Below, in pieces: positions 35,855 through 44,284 of a stretch of 64,000 bases of DNA. A program made the translations under genes and the position numbers. Within the stretch, counting starts at the first letter, position 1; each line of letters begins with the position of its first letter. Under the pieces are notes generated by a model. The model did not search any database. It saw only the letters and a list, made by a program, of their open reading frames with translations, and was not told the origin of the DNA. The DNA is from Gammaproteobacteria bacterium (GTDB lineage Bacteria > Pseudomonadota > Gammaproteobacteria > Steroidobacterales > Steroidobacteraceae): NCBI GenBank assembly GCA_017577615.1, contig PKRE01000004.1, forward strand, positions 248,001-312,000. Reading direction: 5' to 3'.

Positions 35855-37003
35855 ATGCGACGCGCCGATTTCTACTACGAGCTTCCGAGCGAGCTGATCG
35901 CACAGCGGCCGGCTCCCAACCGCACGGACAGTCGTTTGCTTCATCTGCATGGGCCGACAGGCGCCGTGCGCGATCTCTTTTTCCGCGATTTGCCGACGCT
36001 GCTGCGCCGAGGCGACCTGCTCGTCTTCAACGATACCAAGGTCATCCCGGCGCGCATCACCGGTAGGAAACCCACCGGCGGGCAGGTCGAGATCCTCTTG
36101 GAAAGAGTGCTCACGGAAAACCGCATCCTTGCGCAGGTGCGCGCCAGCAAGCCGCTCCGTCCCGATGCGCCGATCGCGTTGCCGGGCGGTGCAACTGCGC
36201 GCTTCATTAGCCGGCACGAGGATCTGTTCGAGCTCGAGCTCAGCACCGAGCCGCTGGGCTACTTCGAGCGCTACGGCACCATGCCGTTGCCGCCGTACAT
36301 CGAGCGTCCGAGCGAAGCGGAAGATGCGACGCGCTACCAAACGGTGTATGCGCGCGCGCCCGGCGCGGTTGCGGCACCTACGGCGGGGTTGCACTTCGAC
36401 GAGGCCATGCTGGAGCGGTGCGCCGCCATGGGTGTGCGGTTTGCGTTCGTCACGCTGCACGTCGGAGCCGGCACGTTTCAACCAGTGCGCGTCGATGATC
36501 TGGACCAGCACCGAATGCATGCAGAGCGCGTCACGGTGGATGCACGAGCATGCGCAGCGATCGCGCAAGCGCGCGCAGAAGGCGGCCGCATCATCGCCGT
36601 CGGGACGACGGTCGTGCGTAGCTTGGAGTCGGCTGTGAAGGACGGTCGCGTGCAGCCATTCAGCGGCGAGACACGGCTGTTCATCCGTCCCGGCTATCAG
36701 TTCCGGGTCATCGATGCGCTGCTCACCAACTTTCACTTGCCTGAATCGACGCTGCTGATGCTCGTGTGCGCCTTCGGTGGCTATGACGCGGTGATGGCCG
36801 CCTACCGTCACGCCGTGCGCGAGCGTTATCGCTTCTTCAGCTATGGGGATGCGATGTTTATTGAGGCTGGAGGCTGGGGACTGGAGGCTGGGGGCGTGAC
36901 GCGTGGGTCTCCAGCCAAAGCGCAGCGCCTCGAGCCCAGCAGCTCAAGCGCAACTCAGCTGGGGATGACAGGCGATAACGTGTGCTTCGTCGTGGCTGAG
37001 TGA
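35855..37003 (+). CDS. queA: tRNA preQ1(34) S-adenosylmethionine ribosyltransferase-isomerase, with repeat-derived C-terminal extension
   Basis: Makes epoxyqueuosine in tRNA by adding the ribosyl part of SAM to preQ1, next to tgt as expected. The core is normal: FYYELPSELIAQRP, NDTKVIPARI, APTAGLHFDEAML, THHVGAGTF-like TLHVGAGTFQPV, and YRFFSYGDAMFIE near residue 337 where the protein normally ends. From codon 338 the frame runs into a heptad-repeat element and adds 45 residues (AGGWGLEAGG...). The extension has no family counterpart that I recognise. Confidence 0.94.
   Translation: MRRADFYYELPSELIAQRPAPNRTDSRLLHLHGPTGAVRDLFFRDLPTLLRRGDLLVFNDTKVIPARITGRKPTGGQVEILLERVLTENRILAQVRASKPLRPDAPIALPGGATARFISRHEDLFELELSTEPLGYFERYGTMPLPPYIERPSEAEDATRYQTVYARAPGAVAAPTAGLHFDEAMLERCAAMGVRFAFVTLHVGAGTFQPVRVDDLDQHRMHAERVTVDARACAAIAQARAEGGRIIAVGTTVVRSLESAVKDGRVQPFSGETRLFIRPGYQFRVIDALLTNFHLPESTLLMLVCAFGGYDAVMAAYRHAVRERYRFFSYGDAMFIEAGGWGLEAGGVTRGSPAKAQRLEPSSSSATQLGMTGDNVCFVVAE
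36864..36950. repeat. Heptad-repeat element inside the 3' end of queA
   Basis: G-rich heptads AGGCTGG AGGCTGG GGACTGG AGGCTGG (36864-36891). Core GCGTGGGTCTCCAGCC at 36901-36916. C-rich heptads CTCCAGC CAAAGCG CAGCGCC TCGAGCC CAGCAGC TCAAGCG (36909-36950). A complete bipartite copy lies within coding sequence. Confidence 0.85.
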
Positions 37004-37094
37004 TCGTTCTGCCAGCGTTGCATGTGAGCAGGCACCCAAATTCGTGCGTTCAGCAGCTACACTGTGCTCTTGCGGCTTCGGCCAGTCGTTCTTT

Positions 37095-37122
37095 GCTCCA
37101 GCCTCCAGTCTCCAGTCCAGCT
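37095..37122. repeat. C-rich heptad array forming the tgt leader
   Basis: Four heptads GCTCCAG CCTCCAG TCTCCAG TCCAGCT end one base before the tgt ATG. They are complementary to the G-rich heptads at the end of queA, about 200 bases upstream in the same probable transcript. Confidence 0.8.
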
Positions 37123-37123
37123 C

Positions 37124-38233
37124 ATGCATTTTCAGCTCCTAGCCACTGACGGGCGCGCGCGGCGCGGCCGCATCACGTTCCACCGCGGCGTCGTGGAGAC
37201 GCCTGCATTCATGCCGGTGGGCACCTACGGCACCGTCAAGGCGATGACGCCGGAGGAGCTCGTCGATCTCGGCGCGCAGATCATTCTCGGTAACACGTTT
37301 CATCTCATGTTGAGGCCGGGCACGGACGTGATTCGCGCGCACGGCGGGCTGCATGGATTCATGAACTGGAAAGGACCGATCCTGACGGATTCGGGCGGCT
37401 TTCAGGTGTTCAGCCTAGCCACTCTGCGCAAGGTCACCGAGGAGGGCGTGCTCTTTCGCTCGCCGGTCAACGGCGATCTCGTGCTGCTCACACCCGAGCG
37501 CTCGATGCAGGTGCAGCGCGCGCTCGACTCTGACGTCGTCATGGTCTTCGACGAGTGCACGCCGTACCCTGCAACAGAAAAGCAAGCCAGAAGCTCGATG
37601 GAGCTGTCCCTGCGATGGGCGGCCCGCAGTCGTGCCGAGTTCGATCGGCTCGAGAACCCGCATGCGCTGTTCGGGATCGTTCAGGGAGGCATGTACGACG
37701 CGCTGCGCGAGGCGTCGCTCGCAGGGCTGCTCGAGATCGGCTTCGACGGTTATGCGATCGGCGGACTGGCGGTCGGGGAACCGAAAGAGGAACGCGAGCG
37801 CGTGCTCGATGTGCTCGAGCCAAAGCTGCCGATCGATCGCCCCAGGTATCTCATGGGCGTGGGCACGCCGGAGGATCTCGTCGAAGCGGTGCGCCGCGGC
37901 GTCGACATGTTCGATTGCGTGATGCCGACGCGGCATGCCCGCAACGGCCATCTGTTTACTTCAGAGGGCGTGATCAAGATCCGCAACGCGCGTTACGAGC
38001 GTGACACGCGCCCGCTCGATGAGGCGTGCACCTGCTACACGTGCGCACATTACAGCCGTGCCTACCTGCGGCATCTCGACAAATGCGGAGAAATTTTGGC
38101 TGCCCGGCTCGGCACCATTCATAATTTGCATTATTACCTTGCCTTGATGCAGTCGATGCGCACCGCCATCGAAGAAGGCCGCTTCAACGCCTTCGTTGCC
38201 GACTTCTATGCGCGCCGTCGTGAACGCGATTGA
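37124..38233 (+). CDS. tgt: tRNA-guanine transglycosylase
   Basis: 369-residue enzyme that swaps guanine-34 for preQ1 in tRNAs with GUN anticodons. The general-acid Asp is in LTDSGGFQVFSL and the nucleophile Asp in DCVMPTRHARNG. Zinc ligands are in CTCYTCAHYSRAYLRHL. ATG 37124 (MHFQLLATDGRARRG) directly follows a CTCCAG heptad array and has no Shine-Dalgarno. Longer in-frame starts would translate the array. Confidence 0.96.
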   Translation: MHFQLLATDGRARRGRITFHRGVVETPAFMPVGTYGTVKAMTPEELVDLGAQIILGNTFHLMLRPGTDVIRAHGGLHGFMNWKGPILTDSGGFQVFSLATLRKVTEEGVLFRSPVNGDLVLLTPERSMQVQRALDSDVVMVFDECTPYPATEKQARSSMELSLRWAARSRAEFDRLENPHALFGIVQGGMYDALREASLAGLLEIGFDGYAIGGLAVGEPKEERERVLDVLEPKLPIDRPRYLMGVGTPEDLVEAVRRGVDMFDCVMPTRHARNGHLFTSEGVIKIRNARYERDTRPLDEACTCYTCAHYSRAYLRHLDKCGEILAARLGTIHNLHYYLALMQSMRTAIEEGRFNAFVADFYARRRERD

Positions 38234-38313
38234 GCGCGTGTTGTGTCGCCGAACGGGCTTGGCACCGGCGTGCAAGGGCGGGGTGTGACTGGATCGTGAC
38301 TTTGCCGCCTTCC

Positions 38314-39381
38314 ATGCTCGCCGACTTACCGACCGCTCCATGGTTCCGCCACGTGCTCGTGGCGTGCTTGATCCTGGGAATCGTGCTGCTGACGTTCAGC
38401 GTGGTGCAGCCGTTTCTCGTGCCGCTCATCTGGGGCGCGATCCTCGCTTATGTGAGCTGGCCCGCCAACCGGCGCGTGCTGCAGCTCGTCGGGAAGCGGC
38501 CTGCGCTCGCCGCGCTGATCACCACTGTGCTCGTGACGCTTGCGCTCGTCGTTCCGATGATCTGGCTCGTGCTGCTGTTGCGAGTCGAAGCGCTGGCGGC
38601 TTATGCAGAAGTGCAAGCGTTTCTAATGAGCAAGCCCACCTTGCCGCCCGCCTTGCTCGATGTCCCGTGGCTCGGCCCGTGGGTGCAGCAGTGGCTGTCC
38701 GAAGTCGCGGAGAATCCCCACGTGCTGCGCGAGCAGTTCGTGTCCTTGATCGAGCAGTCTTCCGTCGAGATCTCACGGCTCATCGGCGGCGTCGGGCGCA
38801 ACGCAGCCAAGCTGTTTTTCGCCGTGCTGTCCATGTTCTTCTTGCTGCGCGACGGCCCGCGCGTGCTACGAGAAGTGCGGGCGATCCTCGAAGGTATCCT
38901 GGGCCCGCGCGTGAGCGATTATCTGGATGCGATCGGCGCCACGACGCAGGCAGTCGTGTACGCACTGATTCTCGGCGCGATCGCGCAAGGCGTGGTCGCA
39001 GGCATCGGCTATTGGCTCTTCGGCTTGCAAGCGCCAGTGCTGCTCGGCGCGATCACGGTGCTGATCGCGCTCATTCCGTTCGGCGCACCCGTGGTTTGGG
39101 GCAGCTTGTCGATCTGGATGCTCTTGACCGGGGAGATCTTCGCGGGCATCGGTTTGCTGCTCTGGGGCGTGCTGCTCGTGAGCTGGATGGACAACATCGT
39201 GCGGCCGCTGGTGATCTCGAACGCGACGCGCATGCCGTTCTTGCTCGTGGTGTTCGGAGTCCTGGGCGGCGTGCTCGCATTCGGGCTCGTCGGGTTGTTT
39301 ATCGGCCCAGTGCTGCTGGCTGTGATGCTGGCGATCTGGCGGGAGTGGCTCGAGCAACATCGGCCGCGGGAAGGAGTGTAA
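38314..39381 (+). CDS. AI-2E/PerM family membrane permease
   Basis: About 355 residues with roughly eight transmembrane helices: three near the N-terminus (HVLVACLILGIVLLTF and following), one after the large soluble loop, and a C-terminal block including LLGAITVLIALIPFGAP and LVVFGVLGGVLAFGLVGLFIGPVLLA. These are hallmark regions of the AI-2E transporter family. Substrate unknown; AI-2 export is shown for only some members. ATG 38314 is chosen; GTG 38296 is in frame. Confidence 0.85.
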   Translation: MLADLPTAPWFRHVLVACLILGIVLLTFSVVQPFLVPLIWGAILAYVSWPANRRVLQLVGKRPALAALITTVLVTLALVVPMIWLVLLLRVEALAAYAEVQAFLMSKPTLPPALLDVPWLGPWVQQWLSEVAENPHVLREQFVSLIEQSSVEISRLIGGVGRNAAKLFFAVLSMFFLLRDGPRVLREVRAILEGILGPRVSDYLDAIGATTQAVVYALILGAIAQGVVAGIGYWLFGLQAPVLLGAITVLIALIPFGAPVVWGSLSIWMLLTGEIFAGIGLLLWGVLLVSWMDNIVRPLVISNATRMPFLLVVFGVLGGVLAFGLVGLFIGPVLLAVMLAIWREWLEQHRPREGV

Positions 39382-39383
39382 AT

Positions 39384-39470
39384 GGCCTGGAGGCTGGAGG
39401 CGGCAGGTGTAATGCGTATGTCTCTAGCCTAAGCCCAGAGCCAAGCGTCCAGGGCCCAGCGCCCAGCCTC
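39384..39470. repeat. Heptad-repeat element between convergent permease and CorC-like genes
   Basis: G-rich heptads GGCCTGG AGGCTGG AGGCGGC (39384-39404). Core GCGTATGTCTCTAGCC at 39414-39429. Seven C-rich heptads CTCTAGC CTAAGCC CAGAGCC AAGCGTC CAGGGCC CAGCGCC CAGCCTC (39422-39470) reach into the stop codon of the minus-strand gene. Confidence 0.85.
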
Positions 39471-40764
39471 AGCTTGCCGCAGCATCCTTTGCCTTCGTCA
39501 ACAAGACCTTGTCTATCCTCATGCCGTCCATGTCGACGATCTCAATGCGCAGATCGCGCCACGTGAGCGTGTCGCCGGCTTTCGGTATATGCCCGAGATG
39601 CGCCAGGATGAACCCCGCCACGGTGTGATAGTCGCGACCGACCATGTCGCGCCGCTCCAGCCGGCGTTGCAGCTCATCGATCGGCAAGTGCCCGTCGACG
39701 AGCCATGTGCCATCCGGCCGCAGAACCAACTCCGGGCGTTCGCGACTGCCGACGTCGGGCAGCTCGCCGGCAATCGCTTTGAGAATGTCGATCGGCGTTG
39801 CGATGCCTTCGATGCCGCCGTATTCATCGGTAATGACGGCAAGATGTGTGCTCGAGCGCTGGAACTGATCGAGGAGCTGCAGCGCCGAGATCGATTCCGG
39901 CACGTGCAACGGCTGCAGGATGTCCTTCTCCTCGTCGATGTGTCCACGATGAACGGCTTCGCTGAGGCTGGCTAGCGTGATGACTCCGAGCAAATTGTCG
40001 AGCTCGCCGCGTGCCAGCAGAAACCGCGAATGACCGCTTTCCTTCGCCTGCTGCCATAGCGCTGCGATCGGCTCATCGATGTCGAGCCACACGATCTCCT
40101 GACGCGGCACCATGATGGAGCCGACTCGGCGGTCGGCAAGCGCCAGGACGCCTTCAACCAAGCTGCGCTCGGAGGCAAGAAACACACCTGCGCGCGTGGC
40201 CTCCGCGATCAACGCTCGCACATCGTCCTCGGTCACCGCCGCCTGGGGTGCCGCAGACTGCGGCAGCAGGCGCAGGATGCCGTCCACTGAGACCCGCAAC
40301 AAGGAGACAAAGGGCGCCATGATCTTGGCGAACCAGCGCATGATCGGCGCAACGCGTATTGCCAGCGCTTCTGCGTGCATGAGCGCCAGCCGCTTGGGCA
40401 CGAGCTCGCCGATGATGAGCGACACATAGGTGATGATGACCGCCACCACCACGAAGGCAGCCTTTTGTGCATACACCGCGGCAAGGCCGAGCTCGACGAG
40501 CGTGGCTCCGAGCGGCTCGGCCAGCGTGGCGCCGCTGTAAAGGCCCGTCACGATGCTGATCAACGTGATGCCGATCTGGATCGCAGAGAGCAGGGTGGTC
40601 GGGTCTTCGATGAGCGCCAAGGCGGACTGAGCGCCCCGCTTGCCTTGCTCCACGGCGGCTTGGATCCTGCTGCGCTTGGAGGCCACGAGCGCCATCTCCG
40701 ACAGAGCGAAGAACCCGTTGAGCAGGACGAGCAGCAGGATGACGACTATTTCGCCGGTAGGCAT
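39469..40764 (-). CDS. CNNM/CBS-domain hemolysin-type (CorC/HlyC family) membrane protein
   Basis: 431 residues. An N-terminal CNNM (DUF21) membrane domain has about four helices (IVVILLLVLLNGFFALSEMALV opening). A CBS pair (about 205-325) and a C-terminal CorC_HlyC domain (about 340-425, DGTWLVDGHLPIDEL) follow. Family members are linked to magnesium/cobalt efflux or metal homeostasis; the hemolysin name is historical. Divergent from yajC. Its TGA stop lies in the adjacent heptad array. Confidence 0.9.
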   Translation of the reverse strand: MPTGEIVVILLLVLLNGFFALSEMALVASKRSRIQAAVEQGKRGAQSALALIEDPTTLLSAIQIGITLISIVTGLYSGATLAEPLGATLVELGLAAVYAQKAAFVVVAVIITYVSLIIGELVPKRLALMHAEALAIRVAPIMRWFAKIMAPFVSLLRVSVDGILRLLPQSAAPQAAVTEDDVRALIAEATRAGVFLASERSLVEGVLALADRRVGSIMVPRQEIVWLDIDEPIAALWQQAKESGHSRFLLARGELDNLLGVITLASLSEAVHRGHIDEEKDILQPLHVPESISALQLLDQFQRSSTHLAVITDEYGGIEGIATPIDILKAIAGELPDVGSRERPELVLRPDGTWLVDGHLPIDELQRRLERRDMVGRDYHTVAGFILAHLGHIPKAGDTLTWRDLRIEIVDMDGMRIDKVLLTKAKDAAAS

Positions 40765-40900
40765 GGATCGCAGTGCGTTCGAAACCAGAGCGGGAGTGTA
40801 AGGCCGATCGGGCGAGGGTTCACGGACACGTGTCAAGGTCGAGCGAATGGCGGCGTCGCGGGCCCTTGTATGCTTTTCCGGCGCGAGCGGGGCGGCTGTG

Positions 40901-40906
40901 TATAAT
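40901..40906 (+). promoter_or_regulatory. -10 box TATAAT upstream of yajC
   Basis: A perfect consensus hexamer 80 bases before the yajC ATG. I see no good -35 at 16-18 bases. Transcription would start near 40913, ahead of the hairpin at 40952. Confidence 0.5.
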
Positions 40907-40951
40907 GCGCCGCTCATTTGGGCCGGCGACGGCCTACGGTTTTCAACAACT

Positions 40952-40970
40952 CCTCTAAGAGAGGTTTTTT
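40952..40970 (+). terminator. Intrinsic-terminator-like hairpin in the yajC leader
   Basis: CCTCT-AAG-AGAGG stem-loop directly followed by six T residues (40965-40970), 15 bases before yajC. It would sit in the leader of a transcript from the TATAAT at 40901. It could be an attenuator, or a terminator for an unseen short transcript. Confidence 0.55.
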
Positions 40971-40985
40971 CGGGGGCCCACCGAT

Positions 40986-41318
40986 ATGGACTGGCTCATC
41001 TCAACCGCCGCGGCGCAGGCGCAAGGCGCACCTGGGCAGCCCAATGCATTCATGAGCTTTTTGCCGCTCATCCTCATTTTCGTCGTTTTCTACTTTCTGC
41101 TGATCCGTCCGCAGGCCAAGCGGGCGAAAGAGCATCGCGCCATGATCGCGGCGCTCGAGGTCGGGACCGAAGTCGTGACGAGCGGCGGCATCCTCGGAAA
41201 GATCACCGAGCTCGGCGATCAGATCGTCACGGTGGAAATCGCCGACGGCGTGCGTGTGAAAGTCCAGCGCCATACGATCGCGCAAGTCCTCCCCAAAGGC
41301 ACCCTAAAGAGCGCCTGA
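40986..41318 (+). CDS. yajC: Sec translocon accessory subunit YajC
   Basis: 110 residues with one N-terminal transmembrane helix (MSFLPLILIFVVFYFLLIRPQAKRAK region) followed by the cytoplasmic YajC domain (EVVTSGGILGKITELGDQIVTVEI). It forms a complex with SecD and SecF, encoded just downstream with a 13-base gap. Length and order are typical. Confidence 0.95.
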   Translation: MDWLISTAAAQAQGAPGQPNAFMSFLPLILIFVVFYFLLIRPQAKRAKEHRAMIAALEVGTEVVTSGGILGKITELGDQIVTVEIADGVRVKVQRHTIAQVLPKGTLKSA

Positions 41319-41331
41319 CTCGCTTCATTCC

Positions 41332-43188
41332 ATGTACCAGATACCGGCTTGGCGATATTGGCTCGTAGGCATCGTTCTGGCGGCGGGGCTGCTGTTGGCT
41401 CTGCCCAACATTTTTGGTGAAGAGCCCGCGATACAAGTCTCCCGTCAGGATCGGGGAGCGATGGGTTCTGAGGGGGAGCAGCGGATCCTCGGCGTGCTGC
41501 AAGCCAATCAGATTCCCTACAACACGAGCTATTTCGAAGATGACCGGCTGGTCGTACGTTTCACCAGCGTCGACGACCAGATCAGGGCGCGAGACGCGAT
41601 CAGCGATGCGGCTCCGGGCGAATACATCGTCGCCTTGACCAGCGCATCGCGCAGTCCCAGGTGGCTGCGCGTGATCGGGCTCAAGCCAATGGCGCTCGGG
41701 CTCGACCTGCGCGGCGGCGTGCACTTCATGTACGAGGTCGACATGGCCGCTGCGATCGAGCAGACGTTGCAGCGGCTCGCGCAGGACGTGCGCACGCAGC
41801 TACGCAAAGAGCGCATTCAGTATCAGGCTGTCACGGTGCGCGGCGAGTCGGTGGAAGTGCTGCTGCGACCGGGCGCAAGCGTCGATGCGGCCCGCCGGGT
41901 GATTCAGGGAGACGATCCCACCATCATCTTGACCGAGAGCCAGATTGACGGGGCAACGCAGCTCGTCGCGACGCTGTCGCCGGAGCGCATCAAGCAGCGG
42001 CAGGACCTGGCGATCGAGCAGAACGTCACGACCTTGCGCAATCGCATCGACGAGCTCGGCGTGTCCGAGCCGATCGTCGCGCGGCAAGGTCTCGACCGCA
42101 TCGTCGTTCAGCTGCCCGGCGTCCAAGATCCCAATCAGGCGATTCGCGTGCTCGGCGCGACAGCTACCGTCGAGTTCCGCCTCGTCGACGAGGCCAACAA
42201 CCCCTACGAGGCGCAGCAAACCAAGCGCGTGCCGGTCGGTTCGAAGCTCTACATGACTCGCGAAGGCGCACCCGTGCTGCTAAAGCGCGAGATCATCGCC
42301 TCGGGCGACCAGCTCACGGATGCGATCTCTGGATGGTCCGAAGGTCGTCCGGCAGTGCACGTCACGCTCGATTCGCGCGCCGGGCAAGCCATGCTGAAGA
42401 CGACCACCGAGAATCTCGGGCGGCGCATGGCGGTCGTGTACAAGGAGACCAAGCGCCTGGAGGAAGGAGAGCGCTGTAACGGCATCCGCTCCGGCAACCA
42501 GTGCACGGTAGAGGAAGTCATCAGCGTCGCGACCATCCAGGGGGTGTTCTCGAATCGCTTTCAGATCACCGGCCTCATGGCCTCCGAGGCGAACGAGCTG
42601 GCGCTGTTGCTTCGTGCCGGGTCGCTCGCGACGCCGATCTTCCTGGTCGAGCAACGCACCGTGGGTCCGACGCTCGGTCAAGACAACATCAAGGCGGGCA
42701 TGATGGCGCTGGCGATCGGTGCCGTGCTGACGTTCGCGTTCCTGGCGGTTTATTACCGTACTTTCGGCATGGTCGCGAACGTGGTGCTGATCTGCAATGT
42801 GATCTTGCTGGTTGCCCTGATGTCGCTTCTGCAGGCAGCGCTGACGTTGCCGGGTATCGCGGGCATCGTGCTGACGATCGGCATGGCGGCCGACGCCAAC
42901 ATCCTCATCTACGAGCGCATGCGTGAGGAGCTGCGCAACGGCAACTCGCCGCATGCGGCGATCCAGGCCGGGTTCGACAAGGCATTCTCTGCGATCGCCG
43001 ACGCAAACATCACGACCCTGATTGCGGGCATCGCATTGTTTGCGTTCGGCACTGGGCCGATCAAAGGCTTTGCCGTGACGCTCGTGCTCGGCATCTTCAC
43101 GTCGCTGTTTACGGCCATCATGTGCAGCCGGGTGTTCATCGATGCGATCTGGGGCCGTCGGCGACACCTCAAGACGTTGCCCGTCTGA
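41332..43188 (+). CDS. secD: Protein translocase subunit SecD
   Basis: 618-residue RND-type inner-membrane protein that uses proton motive force to complete protein export. There is one N-terminal helix, a large periplasmic domain and five C-terminal helices. GLDLRGGVHFMYEVD is the SecD signature, and GMAADANILIYERMREEL is the conserved charged motif of the membrane domain. Length matches gammaproteobacterial SecD. Confidence 0.97.
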   Translation: MYQIPAWRYWLVGIVLAAGLLLALPNIFGEEPAIQVSRQDRGAMGSEGEQRILGVLQANQIPYNTSYFEDDRLVVRFTSVDDQIRARDAISDAAPGEYIVALTSASRSPRWLRVIGLKPMALGLDLRGGVHFMYEVDMAAAIEQTLQRLAQDVRTQLRKERIQYQAVTVRGESVEVLLRPGASVDAARRVIQGDDPTIILTESQIDGATQLVATLSPERIKQRQDLAIEQNVTTLRNRIDELGVSEPIVARQGLDRIVVQLPGVQDPNQAIRVLGATATVEFRLVDEANNPYEAQQTKRVPVGSKLYMTREGAPVLLKREIIASGDQLTDAISGWSEGRPAVHVTLDSRAGQAMLKTTTENLGRRMAVVYKETKRLEEGERCNGIRSGNQCTVEEVISVATIQGVFSNRFQITGLMASEANELALLLRAGSLATPIFLVEQRTVGPTLGQDNIKAGMMALAIGAVLTFAFLAVYYRTFGMVANVVLICNVILLVALMSLLQAALTLPGIAGIVLTIGMAADANILIYERMREELRNGNSPHAAIQAGFDKAFSAIADANITTLIAGIALFAFGTGPIKGFAVTLVLGIFTSLFTAIMCSRVFIDAIWGRRRHLKTLPV

Positions 43189-43212
43189 AGGCTAGCGAAG
43201 GGCAGAACGCAG

Positions 43213-44151
43213 ATGGAATTTTTCAAGCGCACGCCGAATATCGATTTCATCGGTAAGCGGCACTACACGTACGTCCTCACTGCCATCCTGCTCGCGGCAT
43301 CGATCCTGCTGTTGGCCGTGCGTGGGCTCAATTTCGGCATCGACTTCACCGGTGGCGTGGTCGTCGAAGTGAGCTATCCGGGCGTTGCCGATCACGACAA
43401 AGCGCGCGCGGCGCTCGCGGCAGCTGGCTTCGAGGACGCGCAGGTGCAGTCTTTCGGCAGCTCGCGCGATCTCATGGTGCGCGTGTTGCCGCCGGAGGGC
43501 GAGGACGTCAACCAAGTCGGAGCTCGCATCCAAGAGGCGCTGCGTGCCGACGAGCCGCAGGTCGTGGTGCGCCGTACTGAGCTGGTCGGTCCGCAGGTCG
43601 GCCGCGATTTGACGGAGCAGGGCGGGCTCGCGCTCCTGTTCACGTTTCTCGGCATCCTGGCCTACGTGGCGTTCCGGTTCGAGAAGAAGATGGCGACGGG
43701 CACGGTGCTCGCGGCCATCCACGACCCGATCCTCATTCTCGGCTTCTTCGCCGCGACACAGATGACCTTCGACCTGTCGGTGCTCGCCGCGATCCTCGCG
43801 GTGATCGGTTACTCGATCAACGACAGCGTCGTGATCTTCGACCGTGTCCGCGAGGTGTTGCTCGGCACGCGCAAGAACATCTCGACCAAGGACATGCTCA
43901 ACCTGGCGGTGAACCAGACGTTGTCGCGTACCGTGATGACGAGCTTTTCGACGCTCTTCGTCGTCGTCGCGCTCTACGTTTTCGGCGGCGAGACGCTCAA
44001 GGGCTTCTCGGCGGCCATCATCGTCGGCGTCATCGTCGGCACCTACTCATCGATATTCATCGCGGCCGCGCTGGCCTACGACTTCAAGCTCAAGCCTCAG
44101 GATCTCATCGCCGCCAAGAAGAGCGATCCAGAGCTGGATGCGCTGCCGTAA
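43213..44151 (+). CDS. secF: Protein translocase subunit SecF
   Basis: 312 residues, partner of SecD. GLNFGIDFTGGVVVEVSYP and YSINDSVVIFDRVREVL are SecF signatures, and six membrane helices can be traced. It follows secD after 24 bases. The stop codon is followed within two bases by G-rich heptads. Confidence 0.97.
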   Translation: MEFFKRTPNIDFIGKRHYTYVLTAILLAASILLLAVRGLNFGIDFTGGVVVEVSYPGVADHDKARAALAAAGFEDAQVQSFGSSRDLMVRVLPPEGEDVNQVGARIQEALRADEPQVVVRRTELVGPQVGRDLTEQGGLALLFTFLGILAYVAFRFEKKMATGTVLAAIHDPILILGFFAATQMTFDLSVLAAILAVIGYSINDSVVIFDRVREVLLGTRKNISTKDMLNLAVNQTLSRTVMTSFSTLFVVVALYVFGGETLKGFSAAIIVGVIVGTYSSIFIAAALAYDFKLKPQDLIAAKKSDPELDALP

Positions 44152-44152
44152 T

Positions 44153-44282
44153 GGACCGGAGACTGGAGACCGGAGGCTGGGGCGAGACGATGTATCCCAG
44201 CCGGTGATGCGCCCTTACGGATAGGCATTCGCTGCATGGTCGAAGCCCTATTGCCCCAGCCCCGAGCCCCGTAGCCCCAGCC
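44153..44282. repeat. Heptad-repeat element between secF and the first terC
   Basis: G-rich heptads GGACCGG AGACTGG AGACCGG AGGCTGG (44153-44180). A core-like segment ACGATGTATCCCAGCC at 44187-44202. C-rich heptads CGAAGCC CTATTGC CCCAGCC CCGAGCC CCGTAGC CCCAGCC (44241-44282) end two bases before the terC ATG. Confidence 0.85.
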
Positions 44283-44284
44283 CG

